Assembly (NCBI RefSeq): GCF_009800965.1
Contig: NZ_WUAF01000017.1
Location: 1-64,000 of the forward strand
Direction: 5' to 3'
DNA from: Cognatazoarcus halotolerans
Lineage (GTDB): Bacteria; Pseudomonadota; Gammaproteobacteria; Burkholderiales; Rhodocyclaceae
DNA: 64,000 bases
Shown here: positions 16,769 to 26,338 of the stretch, piece by piece
Numbering within the stretch: position 1 is the stretch's first letter
Layout of the letters: every line of letters starts with the position of its first letter
The notes under the pieces: model-generated
The model's input: only the letters and a program-made list of their open reading frames with translations
What the model was told of the DNA's origin: nothing
The model's database searches: none
Made by a program: the position numbers and the translations under genes

Positions 16769-17367
16769 GGCGACGCTTGTGTTTGCGGAAAAAGGAGTGC
16801 TTCGACGCCCGCAAGCCGGGCGCGTTCGCCGCCGCGTCGTGAATAACGTTCCGCGTGATGTTCGTAAACCGAAAGACGGATCGGCACATCGTTCCAGTCG
16901 AACACCAGCACGGCTTCCGCCGTATCCGGCGTGGCGCGGCGGGGTTCACGATGCTCGTAACGAATGTCGCGATTGAGGAAGAAGATTTCCACGTCCTTGG
17001 CGCTTTCGGCGTAAATTTCGATATCGACCTCCGAGTAGCGCCCTGCCGTGCCATCAAGCACGCCGCCCGTCAGGTAGGGGCGGAATTCCTCAAGCAGCTG
17101 CATTACTTCGATCGCCGCTCGACGCATCTCGACGAGCCTTTCAGCGTGCTCCTCATCCTGATAGATGCTCTGCCACGCGCGTAGTTCGGCCTCGATTTCC
17201 GCGTTGGTGGGCAGGGAATCTGCGTCGGTTGCACCCATTTGCCGGGCTGCCTTGCGCTTGGCGAACCCGTAGTCCTGAACGCCGTCTTCGGCCATCATGC
17301 GGGCGGCAAGCGCCGCAATCTCGCGGCGCACTGTGCTGGTGCGATGAGTGGGAGCACGATGGGGCAT
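16765..17367 (-). CDS. Conserved protein with nucleotidyltransferase-like GG-x12-DIE motif
   Basis: I do not recognise a named family. The 200-residue protein has a basic, helical N-terminus (residues 1-60) and a charged helix at 65-95. Next comes TGGVLDGTAGRYSEVDIEIY at about 100-119, with two Gly, 12 residues and Asp-Ile-Glu. This fits the pattern hG[GS]x9-13[DE]h[DE]h that binds metal in the polymerase-beta nucleotidyltransferase fold. A later beta strand around VLVFDWNDVPIRLSVYE could carry the third carboxylate. No signal peptide is seen. It is divergent from mpl and overlaps the TlpA-like gene by 4 bases. An in-frame ATG at 17406 would add 13 residues. Confidence 0.6.
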   Translation of the reverse strand: MPHRAPTHRTSTVRREIAALAARMMAEDGVQDYGFAKRKAARQMGATDADSLPTNAEIEAELRAWQSIYQDEEHAERLVEMRRAAIEVMQLLEEFRPYLTGGVLDGTAGRYSEVDIEIYAESAKDVEIFFLNRDIRYEHREPRRATPDTAEAVLVFDWNDVPIRLSVYEHHAERYSRRGGERARLAGVEALLFPQTQASP

Positions 17368-17391
17368 GGAGGGGCCTGGGTCGCCATCGAT

Positions 17392-17397
17392 TACAAT
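17392..17397 (+). promoter_or_regulatory. TACAAT -10-like element for mpl
   Basis: TACAAT lies about 75 bases before the mpl ATG in the divergent 103-base gap. No good -35 accompanies it. Confidence 0.3.
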
Positions 17398-17470
17398 GCG
17401 GGCCATTCTACACGTGCACCGGGTTTCATCATTGTGAACGCGCGGTGGCGTATCGATTTCCGGAGCCTTG

Positions 17471-18820
17471 ATGCATATTCACATCCTCGGCATCTGCGGT
17501 ACCTTCATGGGAGGTATCGCGCTGCTCGCACGTGCGGCAGGTCATACGGTGACCGGCTGCGATGCCAATGTCTACCCGCCCATGAGCACCCAACTTGAAG
17601 AACAGGGCATCCGCCTGATCGAGGGTTACGGGGCAGAGCAGTTGTCGCTGTCGCCCGATGTGTTCGTCGTTGGCAATGCGGTGTCGAGAGGGAATCCGCT
17701 GCTTGAGGAGATTCTCGATCTGGGGTTGCCCTACGTTTCGGGGCCGCAGTGGCTTGCGGAGAACGTCTTGCAGGGCCGTTGGGTGCTGGCGGTGGCCGGC
17801 ACGCACGGAAAGACTACGACGACGTCGTTGCTTGCGTGGCTGCTGGAGGACGCCGGGCTTAATCCCGGCTTTCTCGTCGGCGGTGTGCCGCAGAACTTCG
17901 GCGTTTCGGCACGGCTCACCGATTCGCCTTTCTTCGTGATCGAAGCTGACGAATACGACACTGCCTTCTGCGACAAGCGCTCGAAATTCGTCCATTACCG
18001 TCCGCGCACGGCAATTCTCAATAATCTTGAGTTCGATCATGCCGACATATTCGCCGATCTGGCGGCGATCGAAACCCAGTTTCATCATTTGGTGAGAATC
18101 ATGCCGCGAAACGGCAGGATCGTTGCGAATGGCGCCGAGGACAGTCTTGGCAGGGTGATCGACCGGGGGTGCTGGTCCGAGCTGGAATGGTTTGATCGGG
18201 CAGAAGGATGGTCGGCACAGGACGGCGCTTCTCCGGTCGAGGCCACCTTTTCTATTGCCGGGGCGGTTCTGGGCTCTGCCGTCATGCCGCTGGCCGGGCG
18301 GCACAACCGTTCGAATGCATTGGCCGCGATCGCCGCGGCGCGTCACGTAGGGGTGGCGCCTGCGATGGCCATCGATGCGTTGTCGCGATTCAAAGGCATA
18401 AAGCGGCGCTTGGAGGTGCGTGGCTGCGTCGCGGGTGTCACCGTCTATGATGATTTCGCCCATCATCCGACTGCCATCGCTCTGACCATCGAGGGCTTGC
18501 GACGCCAGGTTGGCGAGGCACGTATCCTGGCTGTGCTGGAGCCGCGATCCAACACGATGAAGCTTGGTGTCATGGCTTCGCAGTTGCCGGCCAGCCTCGG
18601 CGAGGCCGACAAGGTGTATTGCTATGCGGGGGGGCTGGGTTGGGACGTGGCGGCGGCGCTTTCGCCGATCGCCCCGAAGACCATGGTCAGTCGCGACCTC
18701 GATGCCCTGGTCAAGGCCATCGCCGAGGAAGCGCGAGATGGCGACCGGATTCTGGTGATGAGCAATGGGGGCTTCGGAGGTATTCATCAGCGCCTGCTCG
18801 ACGCCTTGTCCGCGCGTTGA
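17471..18820 (+). CDS. mpl: UDP-MurNAc:L-alanyl-gamma-D-glutamyl-meso-diaminopimelate ligase Mpl
   Basis: Mpl reattaches the tripeptide released during peptidoglycan recycling directly to UDP-MurNAc. It is a Mur ligase; the N-terminus HIHILGICGTFMGGIALLAR with Thr-Phe-Met distinguishes it from MurC. The ATP loop is [16 protein letters not shown] near residue 108-123, and DDFAHHPTA near 330 is the C-terminal domain signature. Length (449) fits Mpl. ATG 17471 is used; a TTG directly before it is also in frame. It ends in front of a very strong hairpin shared with the convergent dolP transcript. The biosynthetic Mur ligases are in the dcw cluster 10 kb away. Confidence 0.93.
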   Translation: MHIHILGICGTFMGGIALLARAAGHTVTGCDANVYPPMSTQLEEQGIRLIEGYGAEQLSLSPDVFVVGNAVSRGNPLLEEILDLGLPYVSGPQWLAENVLQGRWVLAVAGTHGKTTTTSLLAWLLEDAGLNPGFLVGGVPQNFGVSARLTDSPFFVIEADEYDTAFCDKRSKFVHYRPRTAILNNLEFDHADIFADLAAIETQFHHLVRIMPRNGRIVANGAEDSLGRVIDRGCWSELEWFDRAEGWSAQDGASPVEATFSIAGAVLGSAVMPLAGRHNRSNALAAIAAARHVGVAPAMAIDALSRFKGIKRRLEVRGCVAGVTVYDDFAHHPTAIALTIEGLRRQVGEARILAVLEPRSNTMKLGVMASQLPASLGEADKVYCYAGGLGWDVAAALSPIAPKTMVSRDLDALVKAIAEEARDGDRILVMSNGGFGGIHQRLLDALSAR

Positions 18821-18827
18821 TATCCGT

Positions 18828-18876
18828 GATCTGGAATGAGACGGGCCCCTTCAAGGGGCCCGTCTCATTCCAGATC
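18828..18876. terminator. Bidirectional hairpin with 24-bp perfect stem between mpl and dolP
   Basis: Bases 18828-18851 and 18853-18876 are perfect inverted complements around a single C; in RNA this means a 23-bp stem with a 3-base loop. The stem centres on gggcccctt. It lies 7 bases after the mpl stop and 14 bases from the stop of the convergent dolP gene, so it can serve both transcripts. There is no U-run on either side. Confidence 0.75.
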
Positions 18877-18890
18877 AAACGCCGGGAGGC

Positions 18891-20218
<1,328 letters not shown>

Positions 20219-20260
20219 TCATCGCCCGGCGACGCCCGCAGGGTTGTTTCCGTGTGTTAC

Positions 20261-20674
20261 TTATCCGGCGTCGAAAGCGCCTTGCAGCCACTGCGGCGAA
20301 TCGGGCTCCAGATCGGCCAGCAGCACGGCGTCGAAGCGACACGGTCGATCGGCATAGGCCCGGCCGGGGCCGGCGAGCCAGTGTTTCGCCGCCAGGATCA
20401 CCCGTTGCTGCTTGCGGTGGGTAATGCTCTCGGCGGCGCCCCCATGGGTCTTGCTGCTGCGCAAGCGTACTTCGACGAATGCGATACATTGACCGTGTTC
20501 GACGATGAGATCGACCTCGCCGCCTCGGCAACGCACGTTCCGGGCGATCAATTGAGCGCCCCGCGTGGCAAGATGTCGGGCGGCAAGCTCCTCGGCCGCC
20601 GCACCCCGTGCTTGCCGGGTCTCGTCGGGCAGGCCGACAATGCGTGCTTTGATTGAGCGCAGCAATCGATCCAT
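20261..20674 (-). CDS. yraN: YraN/UPF0102-family predicted endonuclease
   Basis: The 137-residue protein has the UPF0102 core: AAAEELAARHLATRGAQLIARN, then RGGEVDLIVEHGQCIAFVEVRLR near residue 50-72, whose Glu/Asp and ExR pattern matches the PD-(D/E)xK-like nuclease fold. Its biological role is not established. The start codon CAT (minus) at 20672-20674 shares two bases with the rsmI ATG on the other strand, so the two genes diverge with no intergenic space. About 150 bases separate its stop from the downstream diaA start, so diaA may have its own promoter. Confidence 0.85.
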   Translation of the reverse strand: MDRLLRSIKARIVGLPDETRQARGAAAEELAARHLATRGAQLIARNVRCRGGEVDLIVEHGQCIAFVEVRLRSSKTHGGAAESITHRKQQRVILAAKHWLAGPGRAYADRPCRFDAVLLADLEPDSPQWLQGAFDAG

Positions 20675-21533
20675 GAGCGAATCTCGCGATAGCCTTTCCA
20701 GGACGCCGTCATTGTACGTGGTCGCCACGCCGCTCGGAAATCTGGCAGATATCAGTCGTCGCGCGGCGGGCGTCCTGGCTGCGGTGGACCTCATTGCCGC
20801 GGAGGACACCCGGCATACCCGTCGGCTGCTCGATGCGCTTGGCGTTCGCACCCGCACGATGGCCGTGCACGAGCATAATGAACAGGGCGCAGCGGGTGAG
20901 ATCGTGCGTCTGATCGAGGCGGGTCAGCACGTGGCGCTGGTCAGCGATGCAGGTACGCCGGCTGTTTCCGATCCTGGTGCGCGGACCGTGGCGCGCGTGC
21001 ACGAAGCGGGGCTGCCGGTGGTGCCAGTACCGGGGCCGAGTGCGGTCGTCAGCGCGCTCAGTGCTTCGGGCTTCAATGACCCCCACTTCCACTTTCACGG
21101 CTTCTTGCCAGCAAAGAGTGCAGCGCGGCGTGCCGCACTTGCCGGACTCCGGGAGATCGATGCAACCCTGGTGTTCTACGAGGCGCCACACCGCATTGCG
21201 GAAATGATTGATGACCTCGTCAGCGAACTCGAGGCAGGGCGAGAGATCGTGATTGCTCGTGAACTCACCAAGCTTTTCGAACAGATCGTGCGCCTGCCGA
21301 TCAGTGAAGCGCCAGCCTGGCTGTCGGCTGACCCGAACCGTTGCCGTGGGGAATTCGTCGTGTTGGTTTCCGCGCCGCCTGCGCGCGAGGGCTTGCCCCT
21401 CGAATCCGAGCGGGTGCTCCGCTTGTTGCTGGACGAGCTGCCCCTGAAGACGGCGGCCAAACTCGCTGCAGAGATTACCGGCAGCCCCAAGAACGCGCTT
21501 TATCAACTTGCGTTGAGTCTCAAGAGCACTTGA
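20673..21533 (+). CDS. rsmI: 16S rRNA (cytidine1402-2'-O)-methyltransferase RsmI
   Basis: RsmI 2'-O-methylates C1402 in the 16S rRNA P-site, with RsmH (downstream in this window) modifying N4 of the same base. The SPOUT-like/tetrapyrrole methylase fold is seen as LYVVATPLGNLADISRRA near residue 14-31, DLIAAEDTRHTRRLL, VSDAGTPAVSDPG near 88-100 and FYEAPHRI. Length (286) is the same as E. coli RsmI. The start at 20673 leaves 13 residues before the first strand, as in E. coli. It is divergent from yraN, as yraL is from the other yra genes. Confidence 0.95.
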   Translation: MSESRDSLSRTPSLYVVATPLGNLADISRRAAGVLAAVDLIAAEDTRHTRRLLDALGVRTRTMAVHEHNEQGAAGEIVRLIEAGQHVALVSDAGTPAVSDPGARTVARVHEAGLPVVPVPGPSAVVSALSASGFNDPHFHFHGFLPAKSAARRAALAGLREIDATLVFYEAPHRIAEMIDDLVSELEAGREIVIARELTKLFEQIVRLPISEAPAWLSADPNRCRGEFVVLVSAPPAREGLPLESERVLRLLLDELPLKTAAKLAAEITGSPKNALYQLALSLKST

Positions 21534-21542
21534 GTCGGCCGC

Positions 21543-21548
21543 TATAAT
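21543..21548 (+). promoter_or_regulatory. TATAAT -10 element for pyrC
   Basis: A perfect TATAAT sits 46 bases before the pyrC ATG, just past the rsmI stop. No good -35 at 16-18 bases; ttgagt at 21513 is too far. Confidence 0.5.
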
Positions 21549-21594
21549 CGACCCCCACACGGTCGTACCCGATCATTGACACCAGGCAATCACC

Positions 21595-22629
21595 ATGCAG
21601 ACGCTGACCATCACCCGCCCTGACGACTGGCATCTTCACCTGCGCGACGACAGCGCACTTGCAGCGGTGCTGCCCGACACCGCAAGACGTTTCGGCCGGG
21701 CCATCGTCATGCCCAACCTGCGCCCGCCAGTCACTACCGTTGCCCAGGCCGCCGCGTATCGTGGGCGCATCCTTGCGGCGCTTCCGCCGGATCTAAAGTT
21801 CGAACCATTGATGACGCTATACCTCACAGACAACACGCAACCCGCCGAGATCGAGCGGGCGCGGTCGAGCGGTTTCGTCCATGCGGTGAAACTCTACCCG
21901 GCCGGAGCGACCACCAATTCGGACGCGGGGGTAACCGACATCCAGAAGGTTTACCCGGTTCTTGAGGCGATGGCGGCGTGCAACATGGTGCTGTGCGTAC
22001 ATGGCGAGGTGACTCATGCAGGTGTGGATATCTTTGATCGCGAGCGCGTCTTTATCGATCGCACTCTGGCGCCACTTGCGGCGCGCTTCCCCGGTTTGCG
22101 CATCGTCTTCGAGCACATCACCACGAGAGAGGCGGCGCAGTTCGTGACCGCGGCCGGCGCGAATGTCGGCGCCACCATCACGGCTCACCACCTGCTGCTC
22201 AACCGAAACGCGATCTTTGTCGGCGGGATTCGTCCCCATCACTACTGTCTGCCGGTCCTGAAGCGCGAAACACACCGTGAGGCGCTGGTGGCTGCAGCCA
22301 CCTCGGGGAGTCCGAAGTTCTTTCTTGGTACCGATTCCGCGCCACATTCGCGTAGCGCCAAGGAGGCGGCATGCGGCTGCGCGGGGTGCTACACGGCCCA
22401 TGCCGGGATCGAACTCTACGCCGAGGTATTCGAAGCCGCAGGGGCACTCGACCGGCTCGAAGGTTTTGCGAGTTTCAACGGTCCGGATTTCTACGGCCTG
22501 CCGCGCAACGACGATTCGATCACGCTGGTACGCGACGCGTGGGTGGTGCCCGAAGCGCTCGATTACCTCGCCGATGATCCGCTCGTGCCGTTGCGCGCGG
22601 GAGAGCAGATCGGCTGGCGCTTGGCCTGA
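21595..22629 (+). CDS. pyrC: Dihydroorotase PyrC
   Basis: PyrC cyclises N-carbamoyl-aspartate to dihydroorotate in pyrimidine synthesis. The class II dihydroorotase pattern is complete: metal ligands in [10 protein letters not shown] at residue 10-19, the carboxylated Lys in [18 protein letters not shown] near 97-114, HGEVTH near 139, EHITT near 177 and GTDSAPHSR near 249. Length (344) is close to E. coli PyrC (348). It has its own -10 element upstream and is followed after 11 bases by a small lipoprotein gene. Confidence 0.97.
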   Translation: MQTLTITRPDDWHLHLRDDSALAAVLPDTARRFGRAIVMPNLRPPVTTVAQAAAYRGRILAALPPDLKFEPLMTLYLTDNTQPAEIERARSSGFVHAVKLYPAGATTNSDAGVTDIQKVYPVLEAMAACNMVLCVHGEVTHAGVDIFDRERVFIDRTLAPLAARFPGLRIVFEHITTREAAQFVTAAGANVGATITAHHLLLNRNAIFVGGIRPHHYCLPVLKRETHREALVAAATSGSPKFFLGTDSAPHSRSAKEAACGCAGCYTAHAGIELYAEVFEAAGALDRLEGFASFNGPDFYGLPRNDDSITLVRDAWVVPEALDYLADDPLVPLRAGEQIGWRLA

Positions 22630-22640
22630 GGAGGGTTGCA

Positions 22641-23090
22641 ATGGCGAGAGTGGCTGTCCTCAAGGCGTTGCTTCCGGCGCTGCTCGCCCTCACGTTGACT
22701 GCCTGCGAGAACGCAGCAGCGCCGTACATGATCGATGGAGCAGCCCACGCGATCACGCTCGTTCGCGAGCAGCGCTGGTTCTGGAGCAGCGAGGTGGAGC
22801 AGGCCCTGGTGGTATCGAAGATGCCCAAATGCCAACGACGCTTTGCGATCAGGCCGGGGACGACGGATACCCTCAAGATCGAGGTCTACAGCGCCGGTGA
22901 CGAACTCTGGGCGCTTCATGATCGACGCTACTGGTATCTCGCAAGCCCCGAAAAATGTCGTGTCCAGGAATGGACTGACCCGCCCGCGGCGCCGCCCGGG
23001 CGTGAGGTCGGGGTGTTCATGATGCGTGATGGCGGGGTGGTCTTCGAGCCGGTGCAGCCGGCCGCCCGGGTTGGTGAAGCCAAACAGTGA
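22641..23090 (+). CDS. Small predicted lipoprotein, unknown function
   Basis: I do not recognise the family. The 149-residue product starts with a signal peptide (LKALLPALLALTLTAC) ending in a lipobox Cys near residue 22, so it is probably a lipoprotein. The mature part is rich in aromatic residues and has pairs such as KCQRRF and EKCRVQEW whose two Cys could form a disulfide. It lies 11 bases after pyrC and overlaps the DUF3025 gene by 4 bases, so the three are likely co-transcribed. Confidence 0.7.
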   Translation: MARVAVLKALLPALLALTLTACENAAAPYMIDGAAHAITLVREQRWFWSSEVEQALVVSKMPKCQRRFAIRPGTTDTLKIEVYSAGDELWALHDRRYWYLASPEKCRVQEWTDPPAAPPGREVGVFMMRDGGVVFEPVQPAARVGEAKQ

Positions 23091-23905
23091 GTGGACGCGA
23101 TGCCCGGAGTCTTGCCGGGCGACCGCTTTACCGGCCTTTCGAAGCGCTCCTGAGTCTGGCCGACGGTGAGTTTCTGCCAGCCTGCGAAGAATTGAGCGAA
23201 GTCGTTGCGAAGCGAGTTCCCGGGCTGGTGTCGGGTGCCGGCCGACCGATTCGGTTTGTTTCGCCGGAGCGAGCCGGTCAGGATGGCTACGAGCAGCGCA
23301 TTTTCGATACCGGTGAGGTAGTGACACGCCCCAACGATTGGCACGATTTCTTCAATGCCTTGGTGTGGGCGGTCTATCCGCGCACCAAGCTCGCCACGAA
23401 TGCCCGCCATCTTCTCGAGATTGGTCGTCGCGGCGGCGATCGGAGACGGGGGGCGGTGCGCGATGCACTGACGCAGTTCGACGAGTGTGGCGTCGTCGTC
23501 TGTACCTCGGTCGAGGAGCTTGCCGCCGGGTTGCTTGCTCACGAGTGGGAATCGGTACTCTGGTCGCGAAGGGCCACTCTGGCCGCTCACATGGATTTTC
23601 GCGTGATTGGCCACGCCAGCCTCGATCTGCTGCGCGAACCCTTTGTCGGACTTTGCGGGAAAGCGCTCTATCGGCTGGTCGATCCGGCATGGTTCGCGCT
23701 TTCGTGCGATGCCCGCAGTGCCGATGTCGATGCTTGGCTGGCCGGCACGATCGCCGACGAGAGCCGCTTTTGCTCACCGCGCGAGTTTTCGCCGCTGCCT
23801 TTGCTGGGAATTCCAGGGGTCGTCGCCGAGAATCAGGATCAGGCCTACTATTGGGACATCCGGCAGTTCCGGCCACGGCCTCGGCGAACGGTCCCGCCGG
23901 ATTAG
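23087..23905 (+). CDS. DUF3025 domain protein
   Basis: The 272-residue protein fits the DUF3025 family by TRPNDWHDFFNALVWAVYPR near residue 83-102, KLATNARHLLEIG, LTQFDECGVVVC and EFSPLPLLGIPG near 237. The conserved Asn-Asp-Trp-His-Asp and Phe-Asp-Glu clusters suggest an enzyme, but no activity is known to me. No signal peptide or membrane span. The GTG start overlaps the upstream stop (GTGA). It ends 25 bases before the rnpB -10 element. Confidence 0.75.
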   Translation: MSGRDARSLAGRPLYRPFEALLSLADGEFLPACEELSEVVAKRVPGLVSGAGRPIRFVSPERAGQDGYEQRIFDTGEVVTRPNDWHDFFNALVWAVYPRTKLATNARHLLEIGRRGGDRRRGAVRDALTQFDECGVVVCTSVEELAAGLLAHEWESVLWSRRATLAAHMDFRVIGHASLDLLREPFVGLCGKALYRLVDPAWFALSCDARSADVDAWLAGTIADESRFCSPREFSPLPLLGIPGVVAENQDQAYYWDIRQFRPRPRRTVPPD

Positions 23906-23930
23906 TCCAGCAGCCACCGCTGGCCATGCG

Positions 23931-23936
23931 TATAAT
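23931..23936 (+). promoter_or_regulatory. TATAAT -10 element for rnpB
   Basis: Perfect TATAAT whose expected start point (7-8 bases further) falls at 23943-23944, exactly the first base of the P1 helix of RNase P RNA. The -35 is weak. Confidence 0.65.
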
Positions 23937-23943
23937 CCGCCGC

Positions 23944-24402
23944 GGGAAGTTCGCCAGGCAGTCGCGGTGCGCAAGCATCGAGGAAAGTCCGGGCCCCTCA
24001 GAGCAGGATGCCGGCTAACGGCCGGGCGCCATAAGCCGCGAGGCAAAAGCGACGGAAAGTATCGCCCGAAGGGGTGATTCGCGTGGATGGATCGATCTGT
24101 GCCGGCTCTTGCCGGCGGGGGTAACCCCGAGGTCCTTCGCACGGGCAACAGAAAATGAACCGCCGACGGCAACAGAGGCCGGGCAAGGGTGAAAAGGTGG
24201 GGTAAGAGCCCACCGCGGACGTGGTGACACGGACGGCACGGTAAACCCCATCCGGGGCAAGGCCAAATAGGGGAGCATCGGCGTGGCTCGCGCCGCTCCC
24301 GGGTAGGCTGCTAGAGCCGCGCGGTAACGCGCAGCCAAGAGGAATGACTGCCCGGTGGTCGAAAGGCCGCTCGACAGAACCCGGCTTATCGGCGGGCTTC
24401 CC
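23944..24402 (+). ncRNA. rnpB: RNase P RNA, bacterial class A
   Basis: This is the catalytic RNA that matures tRNA 5' ends. Universal blocks are present in order: gaggaaagtccgggc near 23979, acagaaaa...accgcc near 24149, ggtaaaccccatccgg near 24240 with the following gcaaggccaaatagggg, and acagaacccggcttatcgg near 24375. Bases 23944-23955 (gggaagttcgcc) pair with 24391-24402 (ggcgggcttccc) as a 12-bp P1, which sets both ends. At about 459 bases it is longer than E. coli (377). Most of the excess lies at about 24061-24144, between the ggaaagt and acagaaaa blocks, in the variable P12 area, and itself folds into short hairpins. Confidence 0.95.
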
Positions 24403-24594
24403 ACCTTTCCTCCCTTCGGACACGATTTGTCCCACTTTCTCCCACCGGATCGCATTTCCACCCGTTTGCTGTGGTGGATGCTCAGCTTTCTCTGCTATCC
24501 CGTTTGATTTTCAAGGACTTTTTGCGGTTCCGCTGTCTTGCTGTCGGGAATCGCTAAGTCATTGTGTCGACAGAAGAAATCCTCTTGCCTCAAC

Positions 24595-24623
24595 TTGACC
24601 GGCTGTAACCTTTACTCTACAGT
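24595..24623 (+). promoter_or_regulatory. Sigma-70 promoter of the mraZ/dcw operon
   Basis: TTGACC (24595-24600), a 17-base spacer and TACAGT (24618-24623) make a good sigma-70 promoter, predicting a start near 24630 and a leader of about 65 bases before mraZ. It overlaps the first MraZ box. Confidence 0.6.
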
Positions 24624-24647
24624 GGTGATTGGTGGAAAAATGTGGGG
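24623..24647 (+). promoter_or_regulatory. Three MraZ-box direct repeats (10-base period)
   Basis: TGGTG (24623), TGGAA (24633) and TGGGG (24643) begin exactly 10 bases apart. MraZ is known to bind TGGG(N)-type repeats separated by 5 bases upstream of its own gene. The repeats span the -10/start region, so bound MraZ should repress the cluster. Confidence 0.7.
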
Positions 24648-24694
24648 AATCGTGTCGATACGGTGCGTTTCCCGAGGCCTACAAAGGGGATGCA

Positions 24695-25141
24695 ATGTTT
24701 CAGGGGGCGGCGGCGCTCAACGTCGATGCGAAGGGGCGGGTAGCAATACCGACGCGCCATCGCGACGCCCTGTCTGCCATTGCTGATGGCCACCTCGTTC
24801 TGACGGCGCACCCCCATCGCTGTCTCCTCGTGTATCCCGCGCCGGCCTGGGAGCCGATCAAGGAAAAGGTGCTTGCGGGTTCGAGCCTTGAGCAGAAGGC
24901 CGCGATCCTCAAGCGCTTGCTTGTTGGTTTCGCGCGCGAAGAGACGCTCGACTCGGCCGGGCGGGTCCTGATCAGCCAGGAGCTGCGCAGTTTTGCTCAA
25001 CTCGAAAAGAAAGTATGGCTGGTCGGGCAGGGCAGTCACTTCGAGCTCTGGTCGGATGCAGGTTGGGCTGCGCAGCAGGAAGCCATGCTCGCGCTCGGTG
25101 CGGATCTGCTGCCGCCAGGCATGGAGGATTTCTCGCTGTGA
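24695..25141 (+). CDS. mraZ: Transcriptional regulator MraZ
   Basis: MraZ is the AbrB-like ring-forming repressor at the head of the dcw cluster. Two SpoVT/AbrB swapped-hairpin repeats are visible: [20 protein letters not shown] near residue 7-26 and [19 protein letters not shown] near 78-96, each with the DxxGR pattern. Length (148) matches E. coli MraZ (152). The start at 24695 follows an aaagggga Shine-Dalgarno; an in-frame ATG/GTG-type start further upstream lies inside the control region. The stop overlaps the rsmH start (GTGA). Confidence 0.96.
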   Translation: MFQGAAALNVDAKGRVAIPTRHRDALSAIADGHLVLTAHPHRCLLVYPAPAWEPIKEKVLAGSSLEQKAAILKRLLVGFAREETLDSAGRVLISQELRSFAQLEKKVWLVGQGSHFELWSDAGWAAQQEAMLALGADLLPPGMEDFSL

Positions 25142-26070
25142 GCGCCGCTCTTGGACACACCAGCGTGCTGCTGAAAGAAGCGGTTGACGCGCTTGGCATC
25201 GTTGCCGATGGCGTCTATGTCGATGGCACCTTCGGTCGCGGTGGTCATAGCCGGGCCATTCTGGCGCGCCTCGGGCCGGCTGGGCGGCTGATCGCGTTCG
25301 ATCGCGACCCCTTGGCGATTGCGGCAGGCGAAGCAATCAACGATGCCAGGTTCACGTTGGTGCACCAACCCTTCAGCCTCATTGCCGAGACTCTCGACCG
25401 GCTCGGGGTCCCCTGCGTCGATGGGGTGTTGCTGGATATCGGCGTGTCGTCACCGCAACTCGACGATGCGGCAAGGGGCATGAGCTTCAGGTTCGATGCA
25501 CCGCTCGACATGCGAATGGACACGAGCCGCGGGCTTACCGCGGCTGATTGGCTGGCAACGGCAGAGCTCGGCCGGATTACGGAGGTTATAAGGGATTATG
25601 GAGAAGAGCGGTTTGCTCATGCGATTGCAAAGGCGCTTGTTGCTGCTCGGGAAGGGCAGCCTGTTGCAACCACTCGACAACTTGCCGAGATCGTGGAGAA
25701 AACGGTCCGCACACGCGAGCCGGGCCAGCATCCCGCGACGCGCACCTTCCAGGCTCTACGGATTTTCATCAACCAGGAGCTCGAGGAGCTTTCGCTAGTT
25801 CTGCCTCATTGCGTCGACCGGCTCAAACCCGGCGGTCGCCTCGTGGTGATCAGCTTTCATTCCCTCGAAGACCGCATCGTCAAACGGTTCATGCGCGATG
25901 CATCGCGCCCCCCGCGTCTGCCCTCGCGCCTGCCGTTGCGCGCCTCGGAGATCCCCGCACCGGAGATGCGCCTGCTCGGCAAGGCGGTACGCCCTTCGCC
26001 CGATGAAGTCGCCGTCAATCCGCGTGCCCGTAGCGCGGTGATGCGGGTCGCCGAACGGATGGGGGGGTGA
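25138..26070 (+). CDS. rsmH: 16S rRNA (cytosine1402-N4)-methyltransferase RsmH (MraW)
   Basis: RsmH methylates N4 of C1402 in 16S rRNA, the base also modified by RsmI. The N-terminus [16 protein letters not shown], the SAM-binding [17 protein letters not shown] near residue 24-40, [15 protein letters not shown] near 94-108, and FRALRIF-like [14 protein letters not shown] with [15 protein letters not shown] near 240-254 are diagnostic. Length is 310 (313 in E. coli). The GTG start overlaps the mraZ stop by 4 bases, so translation should be coupled. Confidence 0.96.
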   Translation: MSAALGHTSVLLKEAVDALGIVADGVYVDGTFGRGGHSRAILARLGPAGRLIAFDRDPLAIAAGEAINDARFTLVHQPFSLIAETLDRLGVPCVDGVLLDIGVSSPQLDDAARGMSFRFDAPLDMRMDTSRGLTAADWLATAELGRITEVIRDYGEERFAHAIAKALVAAREGQPVATTRQLAEIVEKTVRTREPGQHPATRTFQALRIFINQELEELSLVLPHCVDRLKPGGRLVVISFHSLEDRIVKRFMRDASRPPRLPSRLPLRASEIPAPEMRLLGKAVRPSPDEVAVNPRARSAVMRVAERMGG

Positions 26071-26071
26071 G

Positions 26072-26338
26072 ATGGGGCGGACGAACGTGATGATGGTCGT
26101 ATTGGTGGTGTTGAGCGCTTTGGGCCTTGTTGCCGCCCAGCATCAGGCGCGCAAGCTCTATTCCGAATACGAACGCGAGCAGACCGGCATGCACGAACTC
26201 GATGTCGAATGGGGGCAGTTACAACTCGAGCAAAGCACCTGGGCTTCGCATGCGCGGGTCGAAAAGATCGCTCGTGAGCGTCTCGGGATGCGGCCGCCCG
26301 CCGATGGAACGCTGGTGGTCGTGGAGGTGAGCAAATGA
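26072..26338 (+). CDS. ftsL: Cell division protein FtsL
   Basis: FtsL is a small bitopic divisome protein that joins FtsB and FtsQ and activates FtsWI. The 88-residue product has one transmembrane helix (VMMVVLVVLSALGLVAAQ) near the N-terminus and a periplasmic coiled coil (residues about 30-65) followed by IARERLGMRPPADG, the usual FtsL ending. It sits one base after rsmH and overlaps ftsI by 4 bases, the standard dcw position. Confidence 0.93.
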   Translation: MGRTNVMMVVLVVLSALGLVAAQHQARKLYSEYEREQTGMHELDVEWGQLQLEQSTWASHARVEKIARERLGMRPPADGTLVVVEVSK

